From: Lathyrus oleraceus
Lineage: Eukaryota; Streptophyta; Magnoliopsida; Fabales; Fabaceae
DNA length: 64,000 bases
Direction of reading: 5' to 3'
Assembly (NCBI RefSeq): GCF_024323335.1
Contig: NC_066580.1
Span: forward strand, 83,995,391-84,059,390
The stretch's first letter is position 1, and each line of letters begins with the position of its first letter. This document shows positions 34,957-46,952 of this stretch, one piece after another. Under the pieces are notes generated by a model. It worked only from the letters and a program-made list of their open reading frames with translations, searched no databases and was not told where the DNA came from. Made by a program: the position numbers and the translations under genes.

Positions 34957-37900
34957 TGTAGCAGGGTTTTCGTTATCTTTAGGTTTATTTACTAAACCAA
35001 AAGTAAACATACAATTCGAGTCGCCACCGCACTTTTATTTGTCCAAAGGAAAGGCTAAAAAGAAAACAAAAGCCAAGTAAGAAGTTTTTCAAATCAAAAA
35101 CTAATAAAAATGTCAGAGATCCGGGTAAGGGGGTTGGTTATGAAAAGGGAAGGTTTTACGCACCCAAAACATCCTTAGTACTCTAAGGCAACCCTTTTTG
35201 CAAATATGTGTTGTAGGTTGGTATTTGTGAAAATATTTGAACAAAAGATTGGAGGGATGAGAAGAGAATAGATTGTATTTACAAATTTTGTTGTTTGAAT
35301 GGATGAACCCATTGCCTACGTACCATCACAAAGGAGGATCAAAACCTCGTAGTTCGGGGTAAAAATCTCAAAGATTGGTGAATTGATTTTAATCAAAATC
35401 CTTAAGGTGTTTTGTTATCAAAGGGAGAAAACTCAACCTAAACCAACAATTCACCATGTGAGGAAGGCTTCAACATACTAGTGAGGGGTTAACCCTATAA
35501 TAAGCATGGAAGACTTATAATCCAACACTAAGGATGAGGTGAGATTTACATCAACCACTATGATAACTAAAAGCTATGACTAATGTTTTGAAAAAGGTTT
35601 TGACAAGTGGCCATTGGAACCACAAAAACAACTTGAAGTGAGTTACGTTTACAAATTAGACTTATTTACAAAATGAAGTCAAAGTTGGATCAAAATTTAT
35701 TCACAATGAGTATTTATGAAAATGGTTTTGAAAAAGTCAAAGGCTTAACGCCTAGGTTTCTAATTTGAAACAAAGTCAAAGTTTTGAAAATGATTTTTGG
35801 CTTGGTTAAAGTGAGGAGAAGAAGAGAAGGGTTATTCCTAAAGCATACAAAGATAAGAGGGGAAAGATAAACCCTTGGAGTTCCTTTTCTTGGAGTCATA
35901 GAGATGACCCAAGATGCTCCTTTCCTTTGGACTTAGCACACAAACAAGCAATCAATAATTGAATTCCAGCTCCTAGGATCTCCATTTGGCTTGGCTCTTA
36001 ACTTGGCTACTCATGACAATGGTCCTCTTTTCACAATCTTAAGATGGGATCCCTATCACACAAGAGAAAACATCAAAAAGTTCACAAAACAATAAAGGGA
36101 ATGGACAAAGAATAAGTTTGGAAGAGAAGTCCTTTTGAGGTTAACTTTGAGTTTCGCATTCTAAAGGCATGAGGCCTAGTTGCTCTTCAACAAATTTTTC
36201 ATTCTAAAGGCATGAGGCCTAGTTGGTCTTGAACTCCTTTTAAGCATGGGTAAGTCCTAATTCTAAGTCCTTTCTCCTTTTGCATTTGGGTTCACACAAA
36301 ACAAACACAAAGCAACACAAAATAGCAATATATTTATATACAATAATGGGCTCAAATGAGCAAAAGAAAAATGACATAAACATAAAATATGTGCTCAAGT
36401 GAGCAAAGATGAAAATAAATATGAATAATGAGCAAGAAATAAATGGCATTAAAAGTAAATGGCAAGAAATTAAAAGCTCAAATTAAAGTTAGTAGTTAGT
36501 AAGGTTATGTTAGCTTGTCATGAGACAATGTAGCTCTATGTTAAGCAATCGTAAGTGGACTAATGTAGTAGTCACACCTATCTGAGGTCGATCAATAAGA
36601 ATATAGGCAAAGCACACAAGTTAGAGATCATGACTAGTAAGCCAAGCTCCATAAACTTTCCATACCAAAACAAAAGGGGAAGGGCCTTGTATTGACTTTT
36701 GGTTATTTGCTTGACCAAGAAGCAACCTATCTTAGACACAAAACAACTCACTTGATCATGGATCAAGTTGAGTTTGGTTTGGATCAAAGAAGGTTAAACT
36801 TCTCATTTGTCAAGACCAACTTCAAGACCTTAACTCATTGGCCATTGATGGAAACAAAGGGATGAAGATGAAAGGGAGGGAAAAAGAAGACAACAATCAA
36901 ATCCAATTGATCAAATGTGAATCAAATCCACATCAATCAACACCAAACAGGAGAGAAATGAAGATAACAAGTCAAGAAGTCAACAATATTTTTTTGATAT
37001 TTTTGAATTAAAATAAAATGCAAATAAAAAATAAACAAAACAAAAGGAACCTCAAATTCCATTCAAATCAACTTCAAAAAGTCCAATTAAATTCTCATAG
37101 GTTCAACATAGTCAAACAAGCTTTGACTAATTTTCTCACAAATTTTTGAAATCAGAAAGTAATTAAAAACAATTAAAAAAAATTAAAAATAGTATAATAT
37201 GAATTAAAATCTTAAATAATCTCAAATCAAATAAGAAATGGTTCAGACTATTTTTCATTGACTTATCATGATCCATAGATGCCATGAAAATATTTTTGGA
37301 TTTTTTAAAAGTCAGAAAGTATTTTAAAATGAATTAAAACCATTAAAAACCAAATAATCCATGAAAATTATCAAATGAAGTCACAAAAATAATTAACAAT
37401 CATAATATGAAACTAGATTTTTCAAGAAAAGTTTTGGAATTGGTCTCATATTTTTCTGACTTCAAATGATTTTTTATGAATTTTTGAAAATAAAATGAAT
37501 TAACTGAAAATAAAAAGAAAATAAAATAAATGGAAAAAAGCAGCGCCACAGGATGCAACTCACTAATTGATGTGGCATAAAGGGATGGTCCAGATCTGAG
37601 GACATACGCTGGACTTGAGTCAAACACGCTACACAAGGTATTAAATGAAGTAATTACAAAGAACATGTGAAATTAGATCGTGGAAGCCAAATCCAAGGGC
37701 CACAAACGTGCACACGTGATGGTGGTGGTGGAAACCACCATCTTCTCCGGCCAGACAATAACTTCCGGCCACCAGTTGCAGAGAAATAAATTTTAATGAA
37801 AATGGAAAACAAGGACATGGAGATGAAGCTCGTGTGATGGAGATCAACACTATACCATTGGATCTCCCTCACTCTTCCTATATTGAGAGAAATGTGAAGG

Positions 37901-39418
37901 AGAAAATCATGGTGTTCATACTGAAAGCTCATGAAATGAAGAATTGAAAGCACCAATGGCTTGCCTCAAGTATGAGGACTTCAGAAAACCATAGAAACAC
38001 AAGCAAACTACATTGAATTAAGAGTTCTAGATCCAAAATGTTTGGGAATAAACCTTTGAATTGATGCACTTCTGGCCACGAATTCTTCAAGATCCTCGGT
38101 TCTTCTTGATCTGTGAATGTAATGGAAGTGATAGGCTAAGGAATTTAGCTTTAAAACTCTGCTAATGATGCTGAATTTCAAGCTCGAAAATGGAAGAAAA
38201 AGTGATTAATTCCTTTGGTAATGGCTATGGTTTCAGCTCTGCAGCACTTGGGATCTCCAAAAGGTTAGCAAATGAAGCTCATGAAGGCTCTATTTATAGC
38301 TGAAGGTATCAGATGATCATGCCTCTCTCATGTGCATGGCAATTTGAAAATTGGATGCATGGGCATGTGTATGCGTGTGGAAGGCCCAATGATGATTGCA
38401 GAAGTTTGCTGAGCTCACATGAAGAGCATTTGGTCGTGCACTTTGGAGGGAAATAGCTTTCATTTCAAGTTTTAGCATACAATACCAAAATTGCACATAC
38501 ATGAAAAGAAATTCGAAACTCACAAATGGTAGATCCAAATGAGTATTGTGAGTAATGGTTGGAAAGATCTAGAAATAAGGAACGAAAGTCATGTTGGGAA
38601 AAAAAATCATTTGGAATGTTAAAATTGATGAAAACTGGCTGTGAAAATTCAAGTACAAAACATATTTAAATCACTTTGAAAAATTTCACCCAAAAGCAAG
38701 CTTAATCAATCCCCTCTGTCCAAATGATACAAGATTCAAATGGAAAAACCTCCAACATCAAAGTTTGCGTCATTTAGATTTTCTATGACAAAGTTATGGG
38801 CATTTGAAGTTGGGTGCTTTTTCAAATTCAATGAATTAGGTCCAAGATGACCTATAATGTTTCGTATTATCACATGTATTTGTTTTAGGATTCTGAAATT
38901 TTGTCCAACATGACATTTGAAGTAGACATCTCAAGCTCTCCAATGAATTTGGTCTCACCTCAAAATCACAAAAAATTAGGGTTTCAGTCAAAATGACCTA
39001 TAATGTTTTGAAATTAATGATGACCTTCCAAGTTTAAAATGGATTTTTGATGAACACGAAAGTTGTTCATATGGTTCTTAGGAACATTCTTTCTCCTGGG
39101 GGTCATATTCATTTGACAAACACATCAAAAGTTATATCTCAGTGATCCTCAGCTTAGTCAGATGACTTGACTGGTCAACTTCTCAAGGCCAAACTTCCAA
39201 TCTTGATGAATAAATGATTGAGGGGCCTCAAATAGGCTCACATATGCATAAAAGGTTAAATGAAAGACCTTCCCTTGATTAAATTTGATCATAGGTTGAG
39301 ATTGCTTCATGAACAAGGCACAGTCAAAGCATAGTGGAATTAGGGTTTCCTTGGGAAACAATCTTCAAGCCCTTTGGGTTATCTTGATCGAATTGGCAAA
39401 TTGATGTGGAGACATGAC
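34957..39418 (-). mobile_element. Ogre LTR B, minus strand, outer end missing
   Basis: Minus-strand end ..CCCTGCTACA at 34957 matches the end of the Ogre A LTR (..CCCGCTACA at 11516). Shared landmarks: GAGTCGCCA (35018-35026), GGGTGCGTAAAACCTTCCC (about 35148-35166), TACGTAGGCA with hairpin (35298-35323) and TATA-like CTATAAATA (about 38288-38298). Similarity to the Ogre A LTR runs to about 39418, where copia 2 starts; about 335 bp of the LTR start is missing. It abuts ORF1 of Ogre A without a PBS, so it is probably a separate insertion, solo or truncated. ORFs around 37400-37956 are chance. Confidence 0.82.
36157..36232. repeat. 43-bp tandem duplication within LTR B
   Basis: CATTCTAAAGGCATGAGGCC at 36157 is repeated at 36200, both followed by TAGTTG.TCTT. 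A local duplication in non-coding LTR sequence. Confidence 0.8.
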
Positions 39419-39708
39419 TGCTCAGATATTTTGATGACGACAAACCTTGCTTCATAGCTCAAGTCGGATTAACAAAAAGATTGATCAAGGTTTAAAGCTC
39501 ACATATGAAGTTTCCATCAAATGATCAAGTCTCGTAAATCTCATGAAGATCCGGCTGTCACATGGATTAAGGTAACACTTGAACTCTAGATAGTTATACA
39601 AGTGTTCACAACATGTTGCATTCATATGATAATCATTAAAAATAGTTTTATGCATCATCAAACCACCACACTTCATTTTTTAAAGGTATATTTCAAAACT
39701 GTGTTAGA

Positions 39709-39890
39709 GTAACCGGTTATCAATATATGAGTAACCGATTACTCTGTGCAATTTTCAAATATTTCTTAAACGTTGGAACCATGTAACCGGTTATCCTATT
39801 TGTAGTAACCGGTTACCTCAAGCAAAATTCAAATTATTTTGTAACGTTGAATGCATGTAATCGGTTACCCTATTTTAGGTAACCGATTAC
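39709..39890. promoter_or_regulatory. GTAACCGGTTAC paired-palindrome array, copia 2 LTR
   Basis: 12-bp motifs start at 39709, 39731, 39783, 39805, 39857 and 39879. Step within pairs is exactly 22 bp and between pairs exactly 74 bp, three units. Variants are GTAACCGGTTAT, GTAACCGATTAC and GTAATCGGTTAC. The array ends about 120 bp before the TATA box, so it lies in U3. Likely a transcription-factor platform; the protein is unknown. Confidence 0.9.
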
Positions 39891-40008
39891 CACTGATCCA
39901 GAATGAAAAATACTTGCATCTTTTCATGAAAACTCCTATGATCTCTTCATCATGAAACATGGAATCTTTTGGATTATTGCATTCAATCTGAGGAGGTGTT
40001 TTAGACAT

Positions 40009-40016
40009 TATATAAA
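40009..40016 (+). promoter_or_regulatory. TATA box of copia 2 LTR
   Basis: TATATAAA downstream of the palindrome array. Confidence 0.65.
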
Positions 40017-40723
40017 CATAATTTTTCAGATTTCAAAATCACCTCCTTGCAAAATTTTAAATCATTTTACACACATTCTCTCAAACTTTCTAAGTGTTCA
40101 TCCAAACTTTCTTAAAAGTGAAACCTTGCACAAACTGTCATTTTCTGCATTATAGTTTCATTTCATACCAAGAACACTTGTGTAATTATTGTGAGATTTG
40201 AGTGTTACACAGGAGAAGATCAATTATTCAGATTATTCAGAATTATATTTTTTGATTACAAAAGTGAAACCTTATACAAATTATTCAGAATTATATTCTT
40301 TGATTACAACTTATTCTTAGGATTGTTAAGGATAAGTTTGTAAGGTTTATCCTTGTCATCCGGTGTGTGGATACAAGAGGTCCATTTGTGAGAAATTGAG
40401 TCTCGTTTGGACTTTAAATAGTGTAAATCCAAGAGGATTGTTCTTGGTGTGTTAGAATAGATAGAAAGACCTTAAGGTGTCTTTTCTAGGAATCTAACAT
40501 TTTAGTGAAATTCTCTTTCGTGTTGAAAGGGGAGTGGAGTACTCTCAATCTGTGAGGGGAACCACTATAAATCTCTGTGTCATTTACTTTCCGCACTTTA
40601 CTGCTTTTACATCCTTAAGCAACTCAGAAAGTAAAAGTCATAAACCGTCAAAAATTTGGAAAATACTCTAAGTTCCTCATTCACCCCCCCCCCCCCCTCT
40701 AAGGCACTCTTTAAACTTACAAT

Positions 40724-40735
40724 TGGCATCAGAGC
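40724..40735 (+). other. Primer-binding site of copia 2
   Basis: TGGCATCAGAGC, a one-base variant of the usual TGGTATCAGAGC copia PBS (initiator tRNA-Met), two bases after the LTR end. Confidence 0.88.
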
Positions 40736-40768
40736 AGGTTATAGGTAACTTGTTCCTAAAAGATCTGC

Positions 40769-42468
40769 ATGGCTTCCGCAAGCACGAATCCGGTTTTTAA
40801 AGACGGTGGAAGTAGTAACAAACCACCACTATTCTCTGGAGAATATTTTGATTTCTGGAAGATCCGTATGAAGGCACATCTAGAAGCCCAAGGAGAAGGC
40901 ATATGGGAAGCCGTTGAAAATGGCCCACATAATCCTACGAGTGTGATCAATGGCGTTGGTACTCCAAAGATAAAGAGTTCGTACGATGAAGATGATAAGA
41001 AAAAAATCAAAAATGAAAAGAAAGCAATAAACATTCTTCAAAGTGCTTTAAGCATAGATGAGTTCTTCCGCATATCTCAATGCAAGTCGGCAAAAGAAAT
41101 ATGGGACACCTTAGTGGAGACACATGAAGGCACCTCTGAAGTAAAGAGATCAAGGTTGAATACATTAAGTCAAGAATATGAGATATTTAGAATGATGCCC
41201 AGAGAATCCATCGTGGCACTACAAAAGAGATTTGTTCACTTGACAAACCACTTGATTGCTCTCGGAAAAACATTTACAAATGATGATCTCAATCTAAAAG
41301 TACTAAGATCATTGACTCGAGAATGGCAACCAAAAGTGACGGCTATCTCCGAAAAGAAAAGTATCTCAACAATGACGCCCGCATCTCTCTTTGGCAAACT
41401 TCAAGAACATGAGTTAGAACTTGGTAGGCTTGAGAAACATGAAAGCCAAGAAAAGAAATCTAAAGGGATTGCCTTGAAGGTAGACTCAAAAGAAGATAAA
41501 GATGATGACGCATTGGAGGAAGATGAGAATTTCATGCTCCTTGTTAAAAGGCTCGGTAAGTTCTTTAACAAAAATGATAAATCCTTTAACGCTAAAAAGA
41601 ATAGACATTTCAGGAAGAAAGAGGCCACCACATCTACGCAAGATGTAACATGCTACAAATGTGGAAAACAAGGCCACATAAAGCCGGAATATCCTAAACT
41701 TTCAAAGAAAGGAGGATTCAAGAGCAAGAAGGACTTCAAGAATAAAAAGGCATATCTTGCATGGGAGGACAATGAAATTAGCTCTTCATCTGGATCAGAT
41801 AGCGAGGAATTTGCAAACTTTGCGCTAATGGCTTCACATCATTCTGATGATGAAGAAGAGGTTAGTAATAATTTTTCTCTTTTTGATGATGATGCACAAG
41901 ATGCAATTAATAAATTGTTAAATGAGTGCAAAATTCTTTATAAAACTATATCATCTCAAAAGAAACAAATTTCTTCCTTGGAAGAAAAGATTGAAGCTTT
42001 TGAAAATAAGAAACATGAGATGATTAGTGAAAAGAAGAATTTTGTATGTCTAGAGTATGAGTCCCTCTCGTTCCAAATTGTCCAACTTAAAAGAGTCCTT
42101 GAAAGCTAAGAACCCAACAAAGGTACTCAAATGACAAAAGTGGACTTGGTTACTCCAAATTTTCTAAACCAAGTACAAGTAAAACTATCTTTGTAAGGCC
42201 TAAAGATCAACCTCCAAAAGAAAGAGTCAAAACACCAAAAGTTGTGCATCAACATCCTAAAAAGAAAAAGTTTATCAAGAAAAAGTCTTTCGTTCCTAGA
42301 TACAAAAGCAATTTTGAACCAACCTGTTTTTATTATGGTATTATTGGCCATACACCTAATGCTTGCTTCATTAGAAATTTTAGTATAGCAAAAGGGCATT
42401 ATGTATGGGTTGAAAAAGGAACTAATTATAAAGGACCCAAAGCAATTTGGGTACCTAACAAAACTTAG
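40769..42468 (+). pseudogene. Gag of copia 2, broken near its C-terminus
   Basis: ATG at 40769, open to 42109. The UBN2 gag region is about 40830-41440 (FDFWKIRMKAHLEAQG, SAKEIWDTLVETHEG). A zinc knuckle at about 41651-41692 reads CYKCGKQGHIKPEY, with Tyr where the last Cys should be. An acidic, serine-rich and coiled-coil tail follows. After the stop at 42109 a frameshifted piece (42244-42468) holds a second degenerate knuckle (CFYYGIIGHTPNAC). Both knuckles lack a canonical residue, so RNA binding is probably impaired. Confidence 0.87.
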
Positions 42469-42487
42469 CTTTGTTTTGTAGGTATGC

Positions 42488-45400
42488 TTGAAGGCCATAA
42501 CAAATCTTTGGTATTTGGATAATGGGTGCTCCAAGCATATGACCGGTGATGTGCACAAATTTTCAGATCTAAAGCTTAAGGCCAAGGGTTATGTTAGTTT
42601 TGGAGATAACAACAAAGGAAGAATTCTTGGCATAGGCAAAGTAGGTGCACCAAATATCATATCCATCGAAGATGTGCTATATGTCGAAGGACTAAAGCAC
42701 AATCTCTTAAGCATAAGCCAACTTTGTGACAAAGGATTCAAAATAAAGTTCACAAAAGATGAATGCTTAATTGAAGACGAAATCACACAAGAGGTAATGC
42801 TTATAGGTAAGCGAATTAATAATATTTTCATGATTTCCCTTGACGATGTTTCTTTGAAGGTTAAGTGCCTTGTGGCAAATAACAATGACTCATGGTTATG
42901 GCATAAGAGATTTGCTCACATTCACATGGAGCACTTGAATAAGTTAGTAAAACATGACCTTGTCATTGGATTGCCAAAGATAAAATTCTTCAAAGATAGG
43001 CTTTGCGATGCATGTCAAAAAGGGAAGCAGACCAAGTCAACTTTCACATCCAAAAATGTGGTGTCCACTTCTAGGCCACTACAACTGTTGCACATGGACT
43101 TATTTGGTCCATCAAGAACAAGAAGCTTCGGAAGTAACTTATATGCTTTAGTTATTGTTGATGATTATTCTAGATACACTTGGACCTTCTTTTTAGTGCA
43201 AAAAAGTGACGCATTCAAAGCATTCAAGAAGTATGCAAAACAGATTCAAAATGGGAAATCATTAATAATTGCCTTCATAAGAAGCGATCATGGTGGAGAA
43301 TTCCAGAGTACCTCCTTTGAAGATTTTTGCGAAGATCAAGGAATATTTCACAACTTCTCGGCTCCAAGGACTCCACAACAAAATGGAGTAGTTGAAAGAA
43401 AGAATAGGTCATTGGTGGAACTTGCAAGAACAATGCTTAGCGACTCAAATCTTCCTAAGTATTTTTGGGCAGATGCGGTTAGCACGGCATGTTTTGTAAG
43501 CAATAGAGTTAACATAAGACTTATCCTAAATAAGACTCCATATGAACTCTTCAAAGGAAGGAAACCCAACATCTCTTTCTTTCACATCTTTGGATGCAAG
43601 TGCTTTGTCCTAAACAATGACAAAGACAACCTTGGTAAGTTCGACGAAAAATCGGATGAAGGTATTTTTCTCAGTTATTCTCTTACAAGTAAGGCATATA
43701 GAATTTATAATAAAAGAATTTTAAATATAGAAGAATCCATACATGTTAAGTTTGACGAATCTAACCCCTCAAAAGAGGAAATTGTTGTTTGTGATGATGA
43801 TGATGATTTTGTAGAAATTCCTAGAGAAGATACTTCAAACAAGGATCAAGAAGCACCGATTCAACAAGAGTCAAATGAAAATAATCTACCTAAGGAATGG
43901 AGAACTCATAGAGATCATCCCATTGACAAAATAATTGGTGACATTAGTCAAGGTGTTGCTACAAGATTGAATCTCAAGGATGCATGCTTAAACATGGCGT
44001 TCGTTTCTCAAATAGAACCTTCCAAAATTGATGAAGCTCTAGAAGATGATCAATGGATTGTTGCTATGCAAGAAGAATTAAACCAATTCGAGAGAAATCA
44101 AGTTTGGGAACTTGTTCCTAGACCAAGTGGTAAGCACATCATTGGAACAAGATGGGTGTTTAAGAACAAGCTTGATGAGAATGGAATAATTGTTCGAAAC
44201 AAAGCAATATTGGTCGCTCAAGGGTATAAATAAGAAGAAGGAATCGAATTTGAAGAAACTTTCGCTCCGGTTGCAAGGATAGAAGCTATTCGTTTATTAC
44301 TTGCTTACGCATGTTCAATGAATTTTCAGCTTTTCCAAATGGACGTCAAAAGCGCCTTCTTAAACGGATACATCAACGAAGAAGTCTATGTCAAACAACC
44401 CCCGGGCTTTGAAGACTTCAAGCATCCTTCACATGTATACAAACTGAAGAAAGCGCTCTATGGATTAAAACAAGCACCAATGGCGTGGTATGATCGTCTA
44501 AGCAATTTTCTGTGTGAAAAAGGCTTTGAAAAAGGCAAAGTAGACAAGACTTTATTCATAAAGAAGATAAAAGGGAATACCTTACTTATACAAGTCTACG
44601 TAGACGACACAATCTTCGGTTCATCCAACAAAGAATTATGTGAAGAATTTGCGTTGATAATGCAAGGTGAATTTGAAATGTCTATGATGGGGAAGATGAA
44701 CTACTTTCTTGGATTGCAAATCAAGCAACTAAAAGACTGAATTTTTATCAACCAATCAAAGTACTGCAAAGAACTGTTAAAGAGATTTGACATGGATGGG
44801 TGTAAAGCAATGTCAACACCAATGGGCTCTGGAACTTACATTGATCAAGACGAATCGGGTGTGTCAATTGGTATCACGAAGTATCGAGGTATGATTCGTT
44901 CTTTATTATATTTGACGACAAGTCGTCCTGATATAATGTTTAGCATGTGTTTATGTGCTCGATTCCAAGCAAATCCAAAGGAGTCACATCTCACGGCGGT
45001 CAAAAGAATCATGAAGTACCTCAAGGGAACAACCAACGTTGGATTATGGTATCCTAAAGGTAGTGTTTGTGAGTTAATTGGTTATTCTGACGCGGATTAT
45101 GCAGGCTGTAAAACAGATAGAAAAAGTACTAGTGGAACGTGTCACATCCTTGGTAATGCTCTAGTCTCATGGTCCTTTAAGAAACAAGTGTGTGTTGCTC
45201 TTAGTACGACTGAAGCAGAATACATAGCAGCAGGCAAATGTTGTGCCCAATTTTTTTGGCTAAAGCAACAATTAAGTGACTATGGAATCGATCTTGGATG
45301 CATACCACTCCGATGCGACAACACAAGTGCGATTAATATCACAAAGAATCCGGTCATGCACTCTAGAACCAAACACATAGACATTCGACACCATTTCCTC

Positions 45401-45547
45401 CGTGATCATGTGCTTAAGGGCGATGTCGAAGTTACCTTTGTCGATACTCATAACCATTTGGCGGATATCTTCACAAAGCCACTCGCAAAAGAACCATTCT
45501 ATAAGATTCGAAGAGAACTTGGCATTCTGGATGAAGGTGACATATAA
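42488..45547 (+). pseudogene. Pol of copia 2 (protease, integrase, RT, RNase H) with stop codons
   Basis: All pieces share one frame, in the same register as the start of gag. The protease motif reads WYLDNGCSKHMTG (about 42509), Asn replacing the Ser/Thr of DSG/DTG. Integrase: LWHKRFAH, HMDLFGP (about 43093), IRSDHGGEF (about 43278) and VVERKNRSLVELA. A stop at 44231-44233 and another near 44738 interrupt RT. RT has [11 protein letters not shown] (44335), [11 protein letters not shown] and YVDDTIFGS (about 44598), with the catalytic YVDD intact. RNase H: GYSDADYAGC (about 45081) and ALSTTEAEYIAAG; the end is LADIFTKPL. Recently degraded rather than ancient. Confidence 0.9.
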
Positions 45548-45658
45548 CTATTTAAAATTATTACATAAGGCCAAGGTACACAAGTTCCCAATCCTTCTTA
45601 ATGTTTGTGAAATTTTTTCTTCTAAAATTTGTTGTGTATATGTGCTTTTTGCCACTGT

Positions 45659-45824
45659 GTAACTGGTTACTTCTCTTTGGATAACCGGTTACCATGCTCA
45701 TTTTTTACCTATTTTCCTAAATTTCATTATGTGTAACCGGTTACTCACATTTGGATAACCGGTTACCCTGTTGTTCTCTGTGTAAATATCACGTTTTCCT
45801 CACTGTGTAACCGGTTACCCCATT
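45659..45824. repeat. Paired AACCGGTT array in copia 2 3' region, left part
   Basis: Motif starts at 45659, 45681, 45733, 45755 and 45807: the same 22-bp pair step and 74-bp period as the array in the LTR. The sixth motif would start at 45829 but the CACTA element is inserted at 45825. The series resumes after it at 48833. Filler sequence differs from that of the LTR array. Confidence 0.9.
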
Positions 45825-45844
45825 CACTACGCCAAAAACTTGAA

Positions 45845-46205
45845 TAGACAGCGCACCTTAGAGGGCGCTTTATTACAAAAGCGCACTCTAAAGTGAAGCG
45901 AAAAAATAAGGAGCGAACAACTGGAATAGACAGCGCACTTTAGAGGGTGCTTTTGTAATAAAGCGCCCTCTAAGGTGAAGCGAAAAAATAAGGAGGAGAT
46001 AGAGGGACAACAATACAGGGCACTTTTTAGAAAGCTCCCTCTAAGGTTACCCTTAGAGGGCGCTTTTAAAAAAGCGCTCTATAAGTCCATGTGCATTTCC
46101 AGTTTATAAAGCGCTTTTGGAAAGCCTTAGAGAGCGCTTTCATAAGTGCCCTCTTAGGCCCCCTTTAGAGGGCACTTTTTTTCCACAAGCGCCCTCTAAG
46201 GTCCC
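45845..46205. repeat. Left subterminal repeats of the CACTA element
   Basis: About ten copies, in both orientations, of TTAGAGGGCGCTTT or AAAGCGCCCTCTAA with small changes (for example AAAGCTCCCTCTAA, TTAGAGAGCGCTTT). Such repeats are where the CACTA-encoded DNA-binding protein acts during transposition. Confidence 0.85.
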
Positions 46206-46585
46206 CTTTAGTAAACATTAAAATTATAACATACTGCGCGTTTTGTTATTTCACTCTCTGTTATTTTCGTTCTTTTTCACGTTAGGGTTCTCACTGCTAC
46301 GATTTTCGCTACTTCTAAGGCGTTCTCCTTCCACCTCTGTTAGATCTACGACGTTTCCTCCTTCTATTAATTCGTTGTTAGCTGTTCGATTTTGACACCA
46401 TAGGTATTTTTCTAATCTTCATATTACTTGGTTTCTCTTCTGACGTTCGCTACTGTTCATTTTTGGTTTCATTTTTCTTGGTTCATACATTTATTGAGTA
46501 TTCTCAACAATAATTATTGTGTTGCAATGCTAGCAATGGAGACTAGGCATTATGGGTTAAAAGTTTCACAGAGTTATTAGCCCTT

Positions 46586-46890
46586 TTGAAAGATATGCTT
46601 CCTGAGGATAATGTTCTTCCCAATCGAACATATGAGACCAAAAAGATGTTGTGCTCTATTGGCATGACCTATGATAAGATACATGCATGTCCAAACGATT
46701 GCGTTTTGTTTCGAAATGAGTATGTATCGTTAAATGAGTGTCCTAAATGCGATGTCTCGCGATATAAGAACAAATTGTCTCCAGCAAAAGTCTTGTGGTA
46801 TTTTCCTGTTATTCCAAGATTTAGACGCATGTTTCGAGTGATGTAGCAACATTTGGAGTCGGTGTTGTTCAGGTTCGACCGAAAGGAAAC
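46586..46890 (+). pseudogene. TNP2-like CACTA transposase fragment
   Basis: Frame with LKDMLPEDNVLPNRTYETKK, then KIHACPNDCVLFRNEY, CPKCDVSRYK and PAKVLWYFPVIPRFRRMFR. This order is the start of the transposase family 21 (TNP2) protein of plant CACTA elements. A stop at 46844-46846 ends it, and the downstream catalytic part is absent, replaced by the captured gene. Only the N-terminal ~90 residues remain. Confidence 0.8.
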
Positions 46891-46952
46891 TAAATTTGTA
46901 ACGTTCCAAATTTATCAGACCATAATCTGAACAATATTTACATGTCATTTAG

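Larger units (their letters stand above)
39419..40721 (+). mobile_element. 5' LTR of copia 2
   Basis: Right end CA at 40720-40721, two bases before the PBS. The left end is set at TGCTCAGATATTTTGATGAC (39419), where similarity to the Ogre LTR stops; about 1.30 kb. It includes the AACCGGTT array (39709-39890), TATATAAA (40009-40016) and a C14 run (40684-40697). The left border is the less certain one, because the 3' LTR is not in the window. Confidence 0.75.

Noticed and set aside
37400..37956. Three minus-strand ORFs of 69-100 codons
   Set aside because: Inside the non-coding LTR B, overlapping one another in different frames, low complexity, no domain.
34957..39418. LTR B as the 5' LTR of Ogre A
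   Set aside because: It touches ORF1-like sequence with no PBS or leader, so an independent insertion is simpler; listed as a finding with a test.
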